A stretch of 5,886 nt of DNA, from contig CAAFWA010000233.1 of assembly GCA_900766635.1 (NCBI GenBank), positions 1 to 5,886 on the forward strand, in the 5' to 3' direction. A program made the position numbers and the translations under genes. Under the pieces are notes generated by a model. That model was not told the origin of the DNA. It did no database searches and saw only the letters and a list, made by a program, of their open reading frames with translations. Below are positions 5,337 through 5,886 of this stretch, in pieces (the stretch's first letter is position 1; every line of letters starts with the position of its first letter). The DNA comes from an uncultured Acinetobacter sp. GTDB taxonomy: Bacteria > Pseudomonadota > Gammaproteobacteria > Pseudomonadales > Moraxellaceae.

Positions 5337-5886
5337 TTAAAGCGTTTTTAACTGCTGTGAACCAATCCAATGTTTAGAGAACTGATACGCTGAACGACCT
5401 GAACGTTGACCACGACTTTGACACCAACGTAAGGCCTCCGCTCGGGCTTCGGGTGTTAAGTGCATATTGGCTTGTTGTAAATAATGCTCGACGATTTCTA
5501 AATATAAGTTTTGATCCATAGGATAAAACGACAACCACAAACCAAAACGATCAGAGAGTGAAATTTTTTCTTCAATCGCTTCTTGCGGATGTAATTCATG
5601 ATGCTGCGGTACATCGGCTTTTAAGACTGGGGTGTTTTCGTGCATAAACTCTGGCAGTAAATGACGACGGTTACTGGTGGCATAAATTAAGAAATTACTT
5701 GAACCTGACTGTAAAGAGCCATCTAAGACACTTTTTAAACTACGATAATTTTCATCTTCGGCGTTAAAGGCCAAATCATCACAATAAACAATAAATTTTT
5801 CAGGACGATCTTGAATCAATTGTTGGATTTTAGGTAAGTCGCGTAAATCATCACGTTCAATTTCAATTAAACGTAAACCCTTTGCG
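5337..5886 (-). CDS. DUF815 family AAA+ ATPase, C-terminal part
   Basis: The frame stays open to the right edge, so the 5' end is outside the window; about 182 residues are visible. The sequence matches the DUF815 family (Pfam PF05673), predicted AAA+ ATPases of unknown cellular role. Seen in order are GLRLIEIERDDLRDLPKI; a Walker B strand KFIVYCDDLAF with acidic residues at 5780-5775; YRSLKSVLDGSLQ; a sensor 1 strand LIYATSNRRHLLPE with Asn at 5672-5670; DRFGLWLSFYPMDQ, probably the box holding the arginine finger region; and a C-terminal lid with the sensor 2-like SGRSAYQF. The Walker A loop and N-terminal domain are not in view. A TTG at 5819 is an internal Leu codon, since conserved sequence continues upstream of it. 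The aldo/keto reductase gene starts 39 bp downstream on the same strand and is probably in the same transcript; a functional link is not evident. Confidence 0.92.
   Translation of the reverse strand, partial: AKGLRLIEIERDDLRDLPKIQQLIQDRPEKFIVYCDDLAFNAEDENYRSLKSVLDGSLQSGSSNFLIYATSNRRHLLPEFMHENTPVLKADVPQHHELHPQEAIEEKISLSDRFGLWLSFYPMDQNLYLEIVEHYLQQANMHLTPEARAEALRWCQSRGQRSGRSAYQFSKHWIGSQQLKTL

Noticed and set aside
5817..5819. TTG as the start of the DUF815 gene
   Set aside because: The frame is open to the window edge and encodes typical DUF815 sequence upstream of this codon, so the TTG is an internal leucine.

Overview
The window is an ordinary, densely packed piece of chromosome, with AT-rich codon use, from a gammaproteobacterium that is most likely Acinetobacter or a close relative (Moraxellaceae). 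This rests on base composition, the protein sequences, and a tsaD / rpsU-yqeY neighbourhood like that of Pseudomonadales. The genus is inferred and was not confirmed by a search. I see no mobile element, CRISPR array, tRNA or rRNA. No gap between genes exceeds 300 bases; the largest, 147 bp between rpsU and tsaD, is packed with promoters.

Layout, left to right. (1) 1-432 (+): the C-terminal part of a D-isomer 2-hydroxyacid dehydrogenase of the GhrB type, cut by the window edge. (2) About 507-1949 (+): a secreted M48 zinc metalloprotease with a TPR tail, the BepA type, which handles outer-membrane protein quality control. (3) 2045-2404 (+): a small exported two-cysteine protein of unknown function. 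(4) 2934-3149 and 2457-2903 (-): rpsU (ribosomal protein bS21) followed by a GatB/YqeY-domain gene, probably one operon and convergent with gene 3. (5) 3297-4313 (+): tsaD, divergent from rpsU, encoding the catalytic subunit for the t6A modification of tRNA. (6) 4353-5297 (-): an aldo/keto reductase, convergent with tsaD across a two-way terminator. (7) 5337-5886 (-): the C-terminal part of a DUF815 AAA+ ATPase, cut by the right edge and probably co-transcribed with the reductase.

The central block (yqeY, rpsU, tsaD) is devoted to translation. It corresponds to part of the classic macromolecular-synthesis locus, but dnaG and rpoD do not follow yqeY here. The left part encodes envelope and periplasmic functions, and the right part encodes a redox enzyme and an ATPase.

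I did not find a new biological system. The points worth a second look are regulatory: interlocked divergent promoters between rpsU and tsaD, a 16-bp imperfect direct repeat in the rpsU leader, and an inverted repeat around the bepA-like promoter that could mask its ribosome binding site only in read-through RNA. A two-way terminator shares bases with a stop codon, and the small secreted two-cysteine protein has no assignable family.
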